The notes beneath the pieces were generated by a model. The model made no database searches and had not been told where the DNA came from. It was given only the letters and a program-made list of their open reading frames with translations. Shown here piece by piece: positions 9,827-18,929 of a stretch of DNA of 64,000 bases. How positions within the stretch are numbered: position 1 is the first letter of the stretch; every line of letters starts with the position of its first letter. Source of the stretch: Sulfuricurvum sp. GTDB lineage: Bacteria; Campylobacterota; Campylobacteria; Campylobacterales; Sulfurimonadaceae. The position numbers and the translations under genes are program-made. The stretch is taken from the NCBI GenBank assembly GCA_028710885.1, contig JAQTTG010000006.1, positions 79,138 through 143,137 on the forward strand, in the 5' to 3' direction.

Positions 9827-10704
9827 ACAGAATTTCTTTTCCTGTATTCAGCCGGTGAGATTTGAACTTTTTCTTTGAAAATACGTGAGAAATAGAATGC
9901 GGACTCAAATCCAAGTTCGTATGCTATTTCCTTTATAGTTTTGTTTGTAGATGTAAGTAAAATTTCAGCACTGCGAATTCGGAGTTGCAGATGATATTGT
10001 ACTGGAGGTAAACCTGTGTATTTCGTGAACATTTTACGAAAGTACGAATAGCCCATATTCAATTCTTTGGCTAATTTTACCGCATCAACTTCTTGGTATA
10101 CACGTTCATTTAGCAAAAATGTTGCTTTCCTAATTTTATTTTCAATATCCGTACCTTCAAATTCTTTGTACTTCAATAAAGCTATAATTTGACTGATATA
10201 GGCTATAAGTAAACCCACACAGATCTGGTGATAACCCGGCTTTTCGTTCATAGTCAGGTTATAAATCTTATTAAAATAGTCAAGGATTTCACTATTTAAT
10301 CCAATATTTTGAATAGGATTTTCAGGTGTAAAGAAAATTCTTTTTAATAGCAAATTGGTCATTTCACCGTTAAAGCCAATATAATGAGTTTTCCAACCGG
10401 TACTTTTTAGAGGGCGATATCTGTGCCACTCTCCCGGAAGTAATACAATCATGCTGCCGGGAGTTACACGGTAAGTTTTGAAGCTGTTCTGAAAAACGCC
10501 ATAGCCTTCGGTGACATAAATGATTTGATATTCCTGAAGAATCCTTCCTTTCTCCGAATTAAACCAATAGCGGGAAGGATGACCTAATTTTGGTGGGTAT
10601 ATGGTTCCTGGCAGCACATTTGAAATTCCAACAACAGTTAAGTTCAGATTTAATTCCAAATCTTGATCTGATAGTGTTGTGTATTTAAATGGTGTGGTTT
10701 TCAT
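9823..10704 (-). CDS. AraC-family transcriptional regulator
   Basis: This 293-residue protein has an N-terminal cupin-type sensor domain (about residues 20-170; QEYQIIYVTEGYGVFQNS, GSMIVLLPGEWHRY). Two helix-turn-helix motifs form the C-terminal AraC/XylS DNA-binding domain: KLAKELNMGYSYFRKMFTKY and KEIAYELGFESAFYFSRIFK. The conserved closing block SPAEYRKRN is present. Its gene is convergent with the isomerase and divergent from the FAD/Fe-S dehydrogenase, so it is the natural candidate to control both. The inducer is unknown. Confidence 0.93.
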   Translation of the reverse strand: MKTTPFKYTTLSDQDLELNLNLTVVGISNVLPGTIYPPKLGHPSRYWFNSEKGRILQEYQIIYVTEGYGVFQNSFKTYRVTPGSMIVLLPGEWHRYRPLKSTGWKTHYIGFNGEMTNLLLKRIFFTPENPIQNIGLNSEILDYFNKIYNLTMNEKPGYHQICVGLLIAYISQIIALLKYKEFEGTDIENKIRKATFLLNERVYQEVDAVKLAKELNMGYSYFRKMFTKYTGLPPVQYHLQLRIRSAEILLTSTNKTIKEIAYELGFESAFYFSRIFKEKVQISPAEYRKRNSV

Positions 10705-10720
10705 TGTCTGTCATTTTATG

Positions 10721-10728
10721 CAAAGATA
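10721..10728 (-). promoter_or_regulatory. -7 box upstream of the araC-type gene
   Basis: On the minus strand the sequence reads TATCTTTG, a perfect Bacteroidetes -7 element, 17 bp before the ATG at 10704. The remaining intergenic space up to 10959 is very AT-rich and should hold the promoter of the divergent dehydrogenase gene, where no clear consensus was found. Confidence 0.5.
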
Positions 10729-10959
10729 TAGCCATTTTATGTATTTTCCAAATGAATTTTAATTAATAATTTTGTATCGTAATTCTTGAATTATTACGGA
10801 TTTTTGAGTAATTATAGATATTACTTAAACATTTTTATATTTAACAATTAATGAAAATTATTTAGTAGAATTCATCATAAATCATATTGTTGATTTTGAT
10901 TATCAATAATTAAATTGTGAATATTATTCTAATTTATTGTTCTTAAAAGTTCTGTTTAT

Positions 10960-13803
10960 ATGCTCCAATCTATACTAAGCGAAAAATACTTGACATTTTA
11001 CAAAGAGCTGTCTAAAGTACTACCTATTGACAGAATATATCTGGATGAAGTGCGAAAACTTGCATGGGGAACAGATGCCGGATTCTATCGATTGATACCA
11101 AAAATGATTGTTCGCTCTTCAAATGAAGAAGAAGTAATTACTATTTTGAAACTGTGTGATAAATACAATGTTCCGGTTACGTTTAGAGCCGCTGGGACAA
11201 GCCTCTCTGGCCAAGCAATTTCAGATTCTATTCTTCTAGTAGCAGGTAAAAATTGGGAAAAATACTCTTTATCCGAAAATGGTGAGACAATTACCACACA
11301 ATGCGGCATTGTTGGTGGACGAATAAATGAAATTCTGTCAAAGTATGGCCGGAAGTTAGGACCTGATCCTGCTTCGATAAGCTCGGCTATGATTAGTGGA
11401 ATAGTTATGAATAATGCCAGTGGAATGAATTGTGGTGTTCACGAAAATAGCTATAATACCATTATTAGTTCGAGAATCATCTTCGCAAATGGAACATTGT
11501 TAGATACCGGAAATGTCGAAAGTTGTGAATCTTTCAAACGTACCCATGCGGATTTTATTGCAAAAATTGAGGAAATCAAAAATAAAATTCGATCAAACAG
11601 CACGTTAGTTGAAAGAATTAAACGGAAATACTCGATAAAAAATACCACTGGTTTAAGTATAAATTCGTTTGTCGATTATGATGACCCAATTCATATTATT
11701 GTAAATCTGCTTGTTGGTTCAGAAGGTACGCTGGCTTTTGCTTCTGAATTTACCCTTAAGACTATTGCTGAAATGCCTTTTAGGGCTAGTGCAATGATTT
11801 ATTTTCCTGACATTGTAACAGCATCAAGAGCAGTTGTTTCAATGAAACCAGGTAAAGTTTACGGAGCTGAACTACTCGATCGTTTAGCTTTGAAATCAGT
11901 TGAAAACCAAGATGGAATTCCAGAATATATTAAAAATTTTTCCAATGGTGTGACTGCAATTTTGGTTGAAACAAAGGCAGACAGCCAAAAAGAATTGGAT
12001 GAAAATATAGCAGAAATTGAAAAATTGATTATTGATTTTCAAACTGTAAGGCCGCTTCGTTTTACAGATAAAGCGGAAGAATACAATAAATATTGGAAAA
12101 TCAGAAAAGGTATTTTTCCATCAATAGGCGGAATGCGGCCTTTGGGTACAACATGTTTGATAGAAGACATTGCTTTTCAGCTCGACGATTTACCAAATGC
12201 TGTTGCAGACTTGCAGATATTGGTTGCAAAACATGGATATGATGATGGTGTAATCTATGGTCATGCGTTAGAAGGAAATTTTCATTTCATTGTCAATCAG
12301 AATTTTGATCAACCCGAAGAAGTGAAACGATACGAGGCATTGATAAAAGATGTGGTTGAATTGGTGGTTATAAAATACGATGGTTCACTAAAGGCTGAGC
12401 ATGGAACTGGTAGAAACATGGCTCCATATGTGAAAGTGGAATGGGGTGATGAAGTGTTTGGTCTGATGAAAGAAGTGAAAGACCTTTTTGACCCAAAAGG
12501 ATTGCTAAATCCAGGAGTTATTTTCAATGACAATTCCAATTGCTATCTCGAGAACTTTAAGTCTTTGTCTCCAACTAATAAACATGTAGATAAATGTATT
12601 GAATGTGGATTCTGCGAAGTAAATTGCTTAACGAGTGGCTTTTCTCTTTCTGCCCGTCAACGCATTGTGGTGCAACGTGAGATTTCGAGACTTCGAAAAA
12701 CCGGGGAAGATAGTTCCCGTTTAAATGAATTGGAGCACAATTTCAAATACCTTGGAGAACAAACCTGTGCTGGCGACGGGCTTTGTTCTACTAGTTGCCC
12801 CGTTAGTATCAATACTGGTGAGATGATTCACGATTTGAGAACCATAAAAAACCAAACGTTCCCGAAAAAACAATTGGGCAACTTTACAGCAAAAAAATTC
12901 GGTTTAATTACGCCTTTTTTTGCGCCCTTTCTTTCACTGGTAAATAAAGTTCATACAGTAATTGGGACAAAATCGCTTACTGCTATAGCTTCTGAGCTTC
13001 GAAACTTTAGTGCTAATAAAATTCCATTGTGGACTCCGGCAATGCCGAAAGGTGTTAAACGTCCGAAGAAAATACCTGTGAATTCCCAGAATCCTCTTAA
13101 AGTTGTTTATTTCCCTAGTTGCATTAATCAAACTATGGGCCCGGCCAAAGATGCTCCTGAACAAATGTCTTTGCACGAGAAAATGGTAAAATTACTTCAA
13201 AAAGCAGGCTATGAAGTTATTTTTCCTAAGAATATGAAACAGCTTTGTTGTGGTACAATATGGGAAAGCAAAGGCTTTTATAAAGAAGCTGATGAAAAAT
13301 CGTTTGAACTCCAAGCCATTTTAATCGAGGCTACTAAGCATGGACAATATCCTGTTTTGTGCGATCAGAGTCCATGTTTACACCGAATGAGAAATACAAT
13401 GAAATCACCATTGCAACTCTTCGAGCCGGTTGAATTTATTACTGAATTTCTATTGGATAAACTCAAATTCACAAAAACGAATGATCCGATTTCTATTCAT
13501 GTAACTTGTAGTATGACCCGAATGAACTTGAAAGAGAAAATTGTAAAGCTCGCGGAAATGTGCTCTTCAAATGTGCTTATTCCCGAAGAAGTTGGATGCT
13601 GTGGCTTTGCTGGTGATAAAGGTTTTACACAACCTGAAGTAAATAAATATGCTTTAAGAAAGCTCAGGCTTCAAATTGAAAGGAACAACATAAAATACGG
13701 ATTCAGTAATAGTCGCACTTGCGAAATTGGTCTCACAACTCATAGTGGAATTCCCTACCAATCTATTGTTTATTTAGTAGATAGATGTACTGAAAGCAAA
13801 TAA
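10960..13803 (+). CDS. FAD-linked and iron-sulfur dehydrogenase (GlcD-GlpC fusion type)
   Basis: This 947-residue protein fuses two modules. The N-terminal half is a PCMH/VAO-type flavin domain: PVTFRAAGTSLSGQAISDS (about 70-90), GPDPASISSAMISGIVMNNA (about 130-150) and the FAD-oxidase C-terminal region ending LKAEHGTGRNMAP and FDPKGLLNPGVIF. The second half has 4Fe-4S ligands CIECGFCEVNC (about 546) and CAGDGLCSTSCPV (about 602), then two CCG-domain motifs, LCCGTIW (about 761) and GCCGFAGDKGF (about 879). This architecture is typical of membrane-associated D-lactate or glycolate-type 2-hydroxyacid dehydrogenases feeding the respiratory chain. The substrate is unproven; here it is likely part of sugar or uronate breakdown. 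Confidence 0.88.
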   Translation: MLQSILSEKYLTFYKELSKVLPIDRIYLDEVRKLAWGTDAGFYRLIPKMIVRSSNEEEVITILKLCDKYNVPVTFRAAGTSLSGQAISDSILLVAGKNWEKYSLSENGETITTQCGIVGGRINEILSKYGRKLGPDPASISSAMISGIVMNNASGMNCGVHENSYNTIISSRIIFANGTLLDTGNVESCESFKRTHADFIAKIEEIKNKIRSNSTLVERIKRKYSIKNTTGLSINSFVDYDDPIHIIVNLLVGSEGTLAFASEFTLKTIAEMPFRASAMIYFPDIVTASRAVVSMKPGKVYGAELLDRLALKSVENQDGIPEYIKNFSNGVTAILVETKADSQKELDENIAEIEKLIIDFQTVRPLRFTDKAEEYNKYWKIRKGIFPSIGGMRPLGTTCLIEDIAFQLDDLPNAVADLQILVAKHGYDDGVIYGHALEGNFHFIVNQNFDQPEEVKRYEALIKDVVELVVIKYDGSLKAEHGTGRNMAPYVKVEWGDEVFGLMKEVKDLFDPKGLLNPGVIFNDNSNCYLENFKSLSPTNKHVDKCIECGFCEVNCLTSGFSLSARQRIVVQREISRLRKTGEDSSRLNELEHNFKYLGEQTCAGDGLCSTSCPVSINTGEMIHDLRTIKNQTFPKKQLGNFTAKKFGLITPFFAPFLSLVNKVHTVIGTKSLTAIASELRNFSANKIPLWTPAMPKGVKRPKKIPVNSQNPLKVVYFPSCINQTMGPAKDAPEQMSLHEKMVKLLQKAGYEVIFPKNMKQLCCGTIWESKGFYKEADEKSFELQAILIEATKHGQYPVLCDQSPCLHRMRNTMKSPLQLFEPVEFITEFLLDKLKFTKTNDPISIHVTCSMTRMNLKEKIVKLAEMCSSNVLIPEEVGCCGFAGDKGFTQPEVNKYALRKLRLQIERNNIKYGFSNSRTCEIGLTTHSGIPYQSIVYLVDRCTESK

Positions 13804-13824
13804 ATCATCACAAATAATAGAAGT

Positions 13825-14118
13825 ATGAATTATAGTAACTTAGGTATTTATTTATCATATACTTTAGATAATGAGATATACAATAAATATGGAGTTATGG
13901 TAAATTCAGTTGGGCTCCAATCTGTTAATTCAAATTTTCCATATCCTGCGAAAGCACATCTGAAAGGTTATTATTTTGATACAATAAAAGAGAGCACAAT
14001 AAATGAATATCAGTTTACGACATTTGAGAAAGATGTGTTTCAATTCGTTTATATGTTTTTCGCACAAATAAGGTTGCCCTATGTACTATTTTTGAATATT
14101 CCTATATGGGACTTCTAA
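13825..14118 (+). pseudogene. truncated AraC-family regulator (N-terminal fragment)
   Basis: The 97-residue frame matches the start of the next gene: MNYSNLGIYLSYTLDNEIYN, VMVNSVGLQSVN, YPAKAHLKGYYF and NEYQF align with residues 1-62 of the downstream regulator. After residue 62 the similarity stops and the tail is unrelated and hydrophobic. No sensor core or DNA-binding domain remains. The fragment sits 21 bp after the dehydrogenase, so it is a decayed partial duplicate of the AraC gene behind it. Confidence 0.7.
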
Positions 14119-14226
14119 TCTAATTAAATTAGAAAAATTATCCGTTTAAATCTTGCGAAAATCAATTGGTAATTTGACAACCTGTCAATAAAATATTTTT
14201 AATATAATTTAATAATTTGTTTTATA

Positions 14227-15114
14227 ATGAACTATAACGATTTAGGTATTGATGTAAAATATTTACAGAAAAATAAAGCTAATAAAAGTTTGGGAATTAG
14301 CGTAAATACAGTAGGGTTTCAGACAATAAAACCATATACTCAATATCCTGTAAAAAGTCACCCGGCAGGTTATTATTTCAGTTCCCAAAAAGGAAGGAAA
14401 CTAAACGAATTCCAGTTAATATATATTACTAAAGGGGGTGGTAAGCTATTGATAGAAAATTGTGAATATAATCTCTCTAAAGGGAATATCTTTATTCTAT
14501 ACCCAGAACAGTGGCATTCTTATATTCCAAACGAAGAGACAGGATGGAATGAGTACTATATCGGATTTGAAGGTAATGTTTTATATAAATGGATTGAAAA
14601 TTCATTCTTAGGATATGATAGTCAGGTTTATAACATAGGCTTAAATGAAGAACTGGTAAAACTATATAACAGGGCAATTGAATTGGCTAAATTAGAACAA
14701 CAGCCTCTGGAATTACATTTATCAGGAATTGTTTACCATATGATTGGACTTTTGATTTCAGAAATAAATAATAAAGAAATAGCAACTAAATATGATTTAC
14801 AACTTATTGAAAGAGCCAAAATCATTATGAACGAGAATGTTTTAAAAAATATTTATCCGGAAGAACTGTCAGAAAAATTAGATACGAATTACACTTCATT
14901 TCGAAAACTGTTTAAAAAAGTCACTGGTTTTGCACCTGCAAATTATTACCATGAGCTTAAAATAATGAAAGCAAAACAATTGTTACTTGAAACTTCTTGT
15001 TCTGTGAAAGAAATTTCATGTACCCTGAATTATAATACAGTAGAGCATTTTGGTACTTTATTTAAAAAGCGAACCGGATATTCACCTTCCCATTTTAGGA
15101 AATTCTGTCGGTAA
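14227..15114 (+). CDS. AraC-family transcriptional regulator
   Basis: This 295-residue protein has an N-terminal cupin-like sensor (NEFQLIYITKGGGKLL, KGNIFILYPEQWHSY). Its C-terminal AraC DNA-binding domain carries ELSEKLDTNYTSFRKLFKKV and VKEISCTLNYNTVEHFGTLF, ending GYSPSHFRKF. It shares its layout with the regulator at 9.8-10.7 kb but is clearly diverged. It is the last recognisable gene of the chromosomal carbohydrate region before the conjugative element. Its target is unknown; the dehydrogenase and the truncated copy lie directly upstream. Confidence 0.92.
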   Translation: MNYNDLGIDVKYLQKNKANKSLGISVNTVGFQTIKPYTQYPVKSHPAGYYFSSQKGRKLNEFQLIYITKGGGKLLIENCEYNLSKGNIFILYPEQWHSYIPNEETGWNEYYIGFEGNVLYKWIENSFLGYDSQVYNIGLNEELVKLYNRAIELAKLEQQPLELHLSGIVYHMIGLLISEINNKEIATKYDLQLIERAKIIMNENVLKNIYPEELSEKLDTNYTSFRKLFKKVTGFAPANYYHELKIMKAKQLLLETSCSVKEISCTLNYNTVEHFGTLFKKRTGYSPSHFRKFCR

Positions 15115-15548
15115 TAAGTCCAAAAAGTATAAATCAATATAATTCTTAATGCTACGATTTGAAGTTAAGTAATTGAACCTAAATAATGTCGTATAATTTT
15201 CATAGTTGCACTCGGCAAAGTCCCTCTAGAAGAGGTCTAAATTTTAAAATGCGACATTATATTCGTCAAGCTAGAGATTTATCATTGTTCGCAGATGTGT
15301 GAAGTTTCAAAAGTTGGATTCTTCCATTAATTACAACCATAGTATTATAGTTTCATTTTAAAATGACAAATGTGGTCAGATAACGAAATAATAGTAGATT
15401 TACTAGTATTTAAACACAATTCTGACAAAAGAAAAGTATTGGTATTGTTCGATTTGCTTTTATTACAATCGAGGTATTTATATATTGTGGAAGTGCCAGA
15501 TCCAGTTTTTTACAAATAATTAAAGAACAACTAATCGAACTCTCAACT
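15115..15548. other. intergenic region at the chromosome/element transition
   Basis: I see no gene here. The sequence is AT-rich, with short mixed-strand frames only. Because chromosomal metabolism genes lie to the left and an rteC gene to the right, one end of the conjugative element may lie here or within the next 3 kb, but no att-like repeat could be identified by eye. Confidence 0.4.
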
Positions 15549-16397
15549 ATGAAAAAATATACTCAAGATCTCTTGGAAAGAATTAATAATGAAATTCAAG
15601 TTCTGGACTTGGAAGAAGATGATATTTTCAAAAAATCACTAAAGGCAACTTCCTTATTAGAAAAAGCATTTAATGAACTTAAAGTTTACATTTCTGAATA
15701 CTCATTTAAGAATGAGACTGACGAAATTCAATTTTTTAAAGACCTGAAACCACAGATATTCAGTAAACTCATTTATTATAGCACGATCTATAAGATCGAA
15801 ATGAATCGACCCACTGGAAGTGATCTAATGCAAAAGACCTATACATTAAAACAACTTGATAGGTTGAAAGTTTTTTTTGATAATAATATTGACTTTTATA
15901 AGTATTACCGTACGGGAAGCACGGATCTAGATAAACAATATTTTTTAAGAGGGAAACCGGATATTCATTTAAATCTGGATAGTTTTTACTTTGAGAGAGA
16001 CCCAAAGTTCTTTACAGGATTTGATTCTAAAGTTGCAAAAATATTAGCCAATGATATGTTGAGTATTTATCTCAACGCAGAATTGTCAAAGTTGGAAGAG
16101 CCATCAACTAACAAATTCGAAACAACCAACTTTCCTAATGTCAAAGTAACGTGGACAGATTCCAAAGTTGCCCTTGTAGAACTTATTTATGCGATATATT
16201 CTACCGGAAGCATCAACAACGGAAATTCTGATTTAAAGAGTTTAGGTTTTTATTTTGAGAATGTATTCAACATTGAACTAGGCGATATTTATCGTACTTA
16301 TCTTGAAATTCGTGGTCGTAAAGGCAACCGGGTACAATACTTGGATGAGCTTCGGAAAAGATTAATTGCTCGAATGGATGAGGTAGATAATATGTAA
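15549..16397 (+). CDS. rteC: RteC-family regulator, copy 1
   Basis: This 282-residue protein belongs to the RteC family, known in CTnDOT-type elements as the tetracycline-responsive activator of the excision operon. Family blocks include EYSFKNETDEIQFFKDLKPQ, NIDFYKYYR, DLDKQYFLRGKPD and FYFERDPKF. The C-terminal part (VALVELIYAIYSTGSINNG, then RGRKGNRVQYLDELRKRL) corresponds to the winged-helix DNA-binding end. A clear paralogue lies at 54959-55816, about 39 kb away in the same orientation. No rteA/rteB two-component genes are visible nearby, so the upstream signal is unknown. This copy may belong to the element end or to an older element. Confidence 0.88.
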   Translation: MKKYTQDLLERINNEIQVLDLEEDDIFKKSLKATSLLEKAFNELKVYISEYSFKNETDEIQFFKDLKPQIFSKLIYYSTIYKIEMNRPTGSDLMQKTYTLKQLDRLKVFFDNNIDFYKYYRTGSTDLDKQYFLRGKPDIHLNLDSFYFERDPKFFTGFDSKVAKILANDMLSIYLNAELSKLEEPSTNKFETTNFPNVKVTWTDSKVALVELIYAIYSTGSINNGNSDLKSLGFYFENVFNIELGDIYRTYLEIRGRKGNRVQYLDELRKRLIARMDEVDNM

Positions 16398-16639
16398 GTT
16401 ACATATTTAGTACAAATTGAACCTTATGATTAAAAACCAAGTTTTTCCGAAAATAGAATTTCAAATATATAGTCGTATGTAAAATATTTTACAAAACCTA
16501 AAGGGATTTATTTAGTGTATCCCATTTACACTGCTGTTTAAAAGCCCTAAAATTGCTGAAGCTCTATAATCAGTTGTTATGAAAGTAAATTTGCCGTGTT
16601 TTATTTCCTTATGCTTGGGGTAGATTTATTCCATCGTCT
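16398..16639. other. non-coding leader of the repeat region
   Basis: AT-rich sequence after rteC with no gene-like frame and no clear terminator. It runs into the pyrimidine-rich repeat block that starts near 16640. Confidence 0.3.
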
Positions 16640-17640
16640 TATTTCTGTTCATCGTTTCGCAAACTTCACTATCTTTCACTTCAATATACCTCATTCATTA
16701 TAACAGTCTTAGTACCGCACTCCATAAGTGGCTTCTTCATTCCTCTCCATAATCAACCCTCTCATTCCATTTAGATGATCCGGCTATTTCCACTCACAAA
16801 TATTCCTTACACAACATCCAGTTTTGCTCCATTTCATTTCCCAACCCATTGTTCTGTCACATTCAATCGCCACCTATGCCACTTTCCGACGCATTTCAAC
16901 TGTTTTATTTTCTCCACTACAACGAGTTTGCCCCAATAATATGCCTAAAGGTAGAGCGGAAAGTAATTTCGCCTTGTCGGCGAGTTCTTATGTGTGCCGC
17001 AAATATAAGATAGCCACAAAAAAAACCACCACCCATTAATTGTGCAGAAAATAAATACATGCCGAGTTTAAGGCAATGTGCCAGCGGTATATGCAATCAT
17101 TCCAGCTCCATTTCTTTCCGGGACTTCGTTTATATCGCAAAACTCATTCTCTTCGAATCCCTGCACTTCATTTCACTTTCATTTTATACAAACACCTCAG
17201 CACCGCATGGCTTCGGTAGTTCCTTCCTTCCCATTCCGCAGGCTCCATTAATTCAGTCAGAAACTATCCAAGCCTTTTTCCCACGCATTTCCAAAGGTAT
17301 GTTTTTATTTTCTGCGGCGAGTTTGCCCAGAATAATGAATATCCTCAATGTCCCACTGGTAGTTTTTAAAGTCACTTCGGTCAATCGTATTTTATTACCT
17401 GTGCTTACGGTCGGTTCATTCCATTCTGGTTCCATAGCGCTCGGGAAATACAGTTTACTTTTCTCCGGACCCCAAGCACTACATTTGCCTTCATTTTTTT
17501 CATTATCTTATCGCATGGCATAAGAAATGCTTTAATTTCAATGCTTTGTTTCCGCTTTTAGCTACTGACTAAGCAACTGTTCAACATAATTCCAATGGAT
17601 TTTTTTTACTGCTACGAGTTGATCCCATAATTAAATCTCA
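16640..17640. repeat. diverged direct repeats in a pyrimidine-rich non-coding block
   Basis: The plus strand is unusually rich in C and T. At least two units of about 400-450 bp align: 16648-17000 and 17130-17460. Shared landmarks are the TCGCAAA stretch and CTTCA runs, AGTACCGCA (about 16712) against AGCACCGCA (about 17200), ACGCATTTC (16888 and 17283), and a block reading TTTATTTTCT then CGAGTTTGCCC then AATAAT (about 16900-16940 and 17303-17336). A third, partial copy of the last block lies near 17593-17632. Frames of 71 and 154 codons exist but have no protein-like composition. The function is unknown; it lies downstream of the transfer operon. Confidence 0.55.
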
Positions 17641-17664
17641 ACAAACTAAAATGTAAGATTCCTT

Positions 17665-17888
17665 TTAAGCAAAAAGCGAGTTTTCAACCAATCCGGCAAA
17701 CCTGAGAATAATGCCCCGCAAACCACTTATGACTTTAATGCGTGTATAGTTTTTGATGGAAGTATAAAAGTCATAACAGGTTTTCCCTGTGGGGACAGTG
17801 GACACAACACGTTTTTTTCTCGCCTGACACTTCGGGCCCCGGTATCCACTCAAAAAAATGCGTTGTGATCGGGTTTGATAATGTTGAA
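17665..17888. other. structured, GC-richer non-coding block or small hypothetical gene
   Basis: This block is noticeably richer in G and C than its surroundings. It contains a perfect 10-bp inverted repeat, TTATGACTTT at 17727-17736 and AAAGTCATAA at 17767-17776, plus shorter pairings (GTGGA/TCCAC around 17796 and 17850). An 80-codon minus-strand frame crosses it, but that frame would start from a TTG inside the loop of the downstream hairpin, so I favour a structured RNA or cis-acting site. Its role is unknown. Confidence 0.4.
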
Positions 17889-17927
17889 AAGTAAGAATAA
17901 TTTTCAAGAAATGATTCTTACTTTTTT
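17889..17927 (+). terminator. hairpin with T-run
   Basis: AAGTAAGAAT (17889-17898) pairs perfectly with ATTCTTACTT (17914-17923) around a 15-nt loop, and the right arm runs into six T residues. It looks like a factor-independent terminator for transcription coming from the structured block. Confidence 0.6.
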
Positions 17928-18436
17928 AGGATACGGATAATGGAAAAATTATTTCCTGCTTTCCAACATTTAAGAAAATTCAAGATTCATGTTTTATGTT
18001 TCAACTCGATAGGAATACCCCAAAAGAATATGTCTGTTTTTTTGAAACTATATTTCTGGAAGCAAAGAAAACAGGCATACTATTTTTTAATAGGGACAAC
18101 GGTTAAACTACATTAAGCGATTAAATTATTTTGCTTGACGCTCTGAATAAAAATAATTTATTCGCTAAAAGAAGTTATAATATTTAGCACTTCGTGCAAA
18201 ACAATACATGTTTACACTTCGTGTCAGGGAAAAGAAAGTGTTTAATATTTGGCGTATAAAACAAAAAAAAAGAAAAACGAGAAAAACTTGTTCGGGCTAG
18301 ATTCGCCCACCTAAAGTTATTTCCCGCTTTTCAATAAATGAAGATTCAGTTGCTTTTGAAATGATTATTATTACTTAATTCCGACAAAAAATCAATTAAT
18401 AATTTTATTTGAACTAAAACAATAATTCTATGATAT
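17928..18436. other. intergenic region downstream of the transfer operon
   Basis: No gene is visible. Two tiny hairpins of the same design occur close together: GCACTTCGTGC (18187-18197) and ACACTTCGTGT (18214-18224), both with a TTCG-containing loop. I see no classic terminator after traQ. Confidence 0.35.
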
Positions 18437-18916
18437 TCAGTTAGTTGAATTTGGGGTTCTTCTTCCGGTTCCGGTTCCAGTTCCAGTTCCAGTCCTGGTA
18501 ACGGTTACACTTTCATTTGTAAAACTAAAACTTAGCTTAAATTCCTGATTGAAATTATCGCGAATAGTTATATCTATGACCTGTTGAACAAGGCAAGACG
18601 ACGTATAAAAAAGACGAAATGTTTCATTGTCCAAATAATAAAAATCGTTAGGAACGAATACAATACCATTTTCATTTTTGAGGAAACCCTTACCTTCAGG
18701 TTGAAAATAGCTAATGGTATACCTGGCATCTTTATATTTGCCGGAGCAATTCAACTGGCAACGGATTTCTACCGTTTTACCCGAAATGATTGTCTTTTGC
18801 ACCGGCAAGGTGCTAAGTGAAAACTCATACATCTGTTGTACATTCAGCTTATCGTTACATCCCACGAATAGCAACGACACTATAGCTACTATGCTGATTA
18901 TAATTGTATTTTTCAT
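18437..18916 (-). CDS. traQ: conjugative transposon lipoprotein TraQ (DUF3872)
   Basis: This 159-residue protein has a lipoprotein signal with lipobox LLFVGC near residue 20, so it is probably anchored in an envelope membrane. The body (STLPVQKTIISGKTVEIRCQ, YTISYFQPEGKGFLK, LVQQVIDITIRDNFNQ) matches the DUF3872/TraQ family encoded at the distal end of Bacteroides tra operons. It is the last gene of the minus-strand transfer operon, 13 bp after traO. The C-terminus carries a run of alternating Gly and Thr encoded by six-base tandem repeats (about 18462-18496). Confidence 0.85.
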   Translation of the reverse strand: MKNTIIISIVAIVSLLFVGCNDKLNVQQMYEFSLSTLPVQKTIISGKTVEIRCQLNCSGKYKDARYTISYFQPEGKGFLKNENGIVFVPNDFYYLDNETFRLFYTSSCLVQQVIDITIRDNFNQEFKLSFSFTNESVTVTRTGTGTGTGTGRRTPNSTN

Positions 18917-18929
18917 AAAAAATGCTGTT

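Noticed and set aside
16824..17523. Open frames of 71 and 154 codons on the plus strand
   Set aside because: They lie in pyrimidine-rich repeated DNA, are rich in Ser, Phe, Pro and Leu as expected from such DNA, show no domain, and the diverged repeat units do not keep a shared frame.
17665..17907. 80-codon minus-strand frame as a gene
   Set aside because: The start would be a TTG inside the loop of a terminator-like hairpin; the block is better explained as structured non-coding DNA, although a small gene cannot be excluded.
15115..18436. Left attachment site of the conjugative element
   Set aside because: Chromosome-to-element transition is likely here, but no repeat matching the right side could be found because the right end is outside the window.
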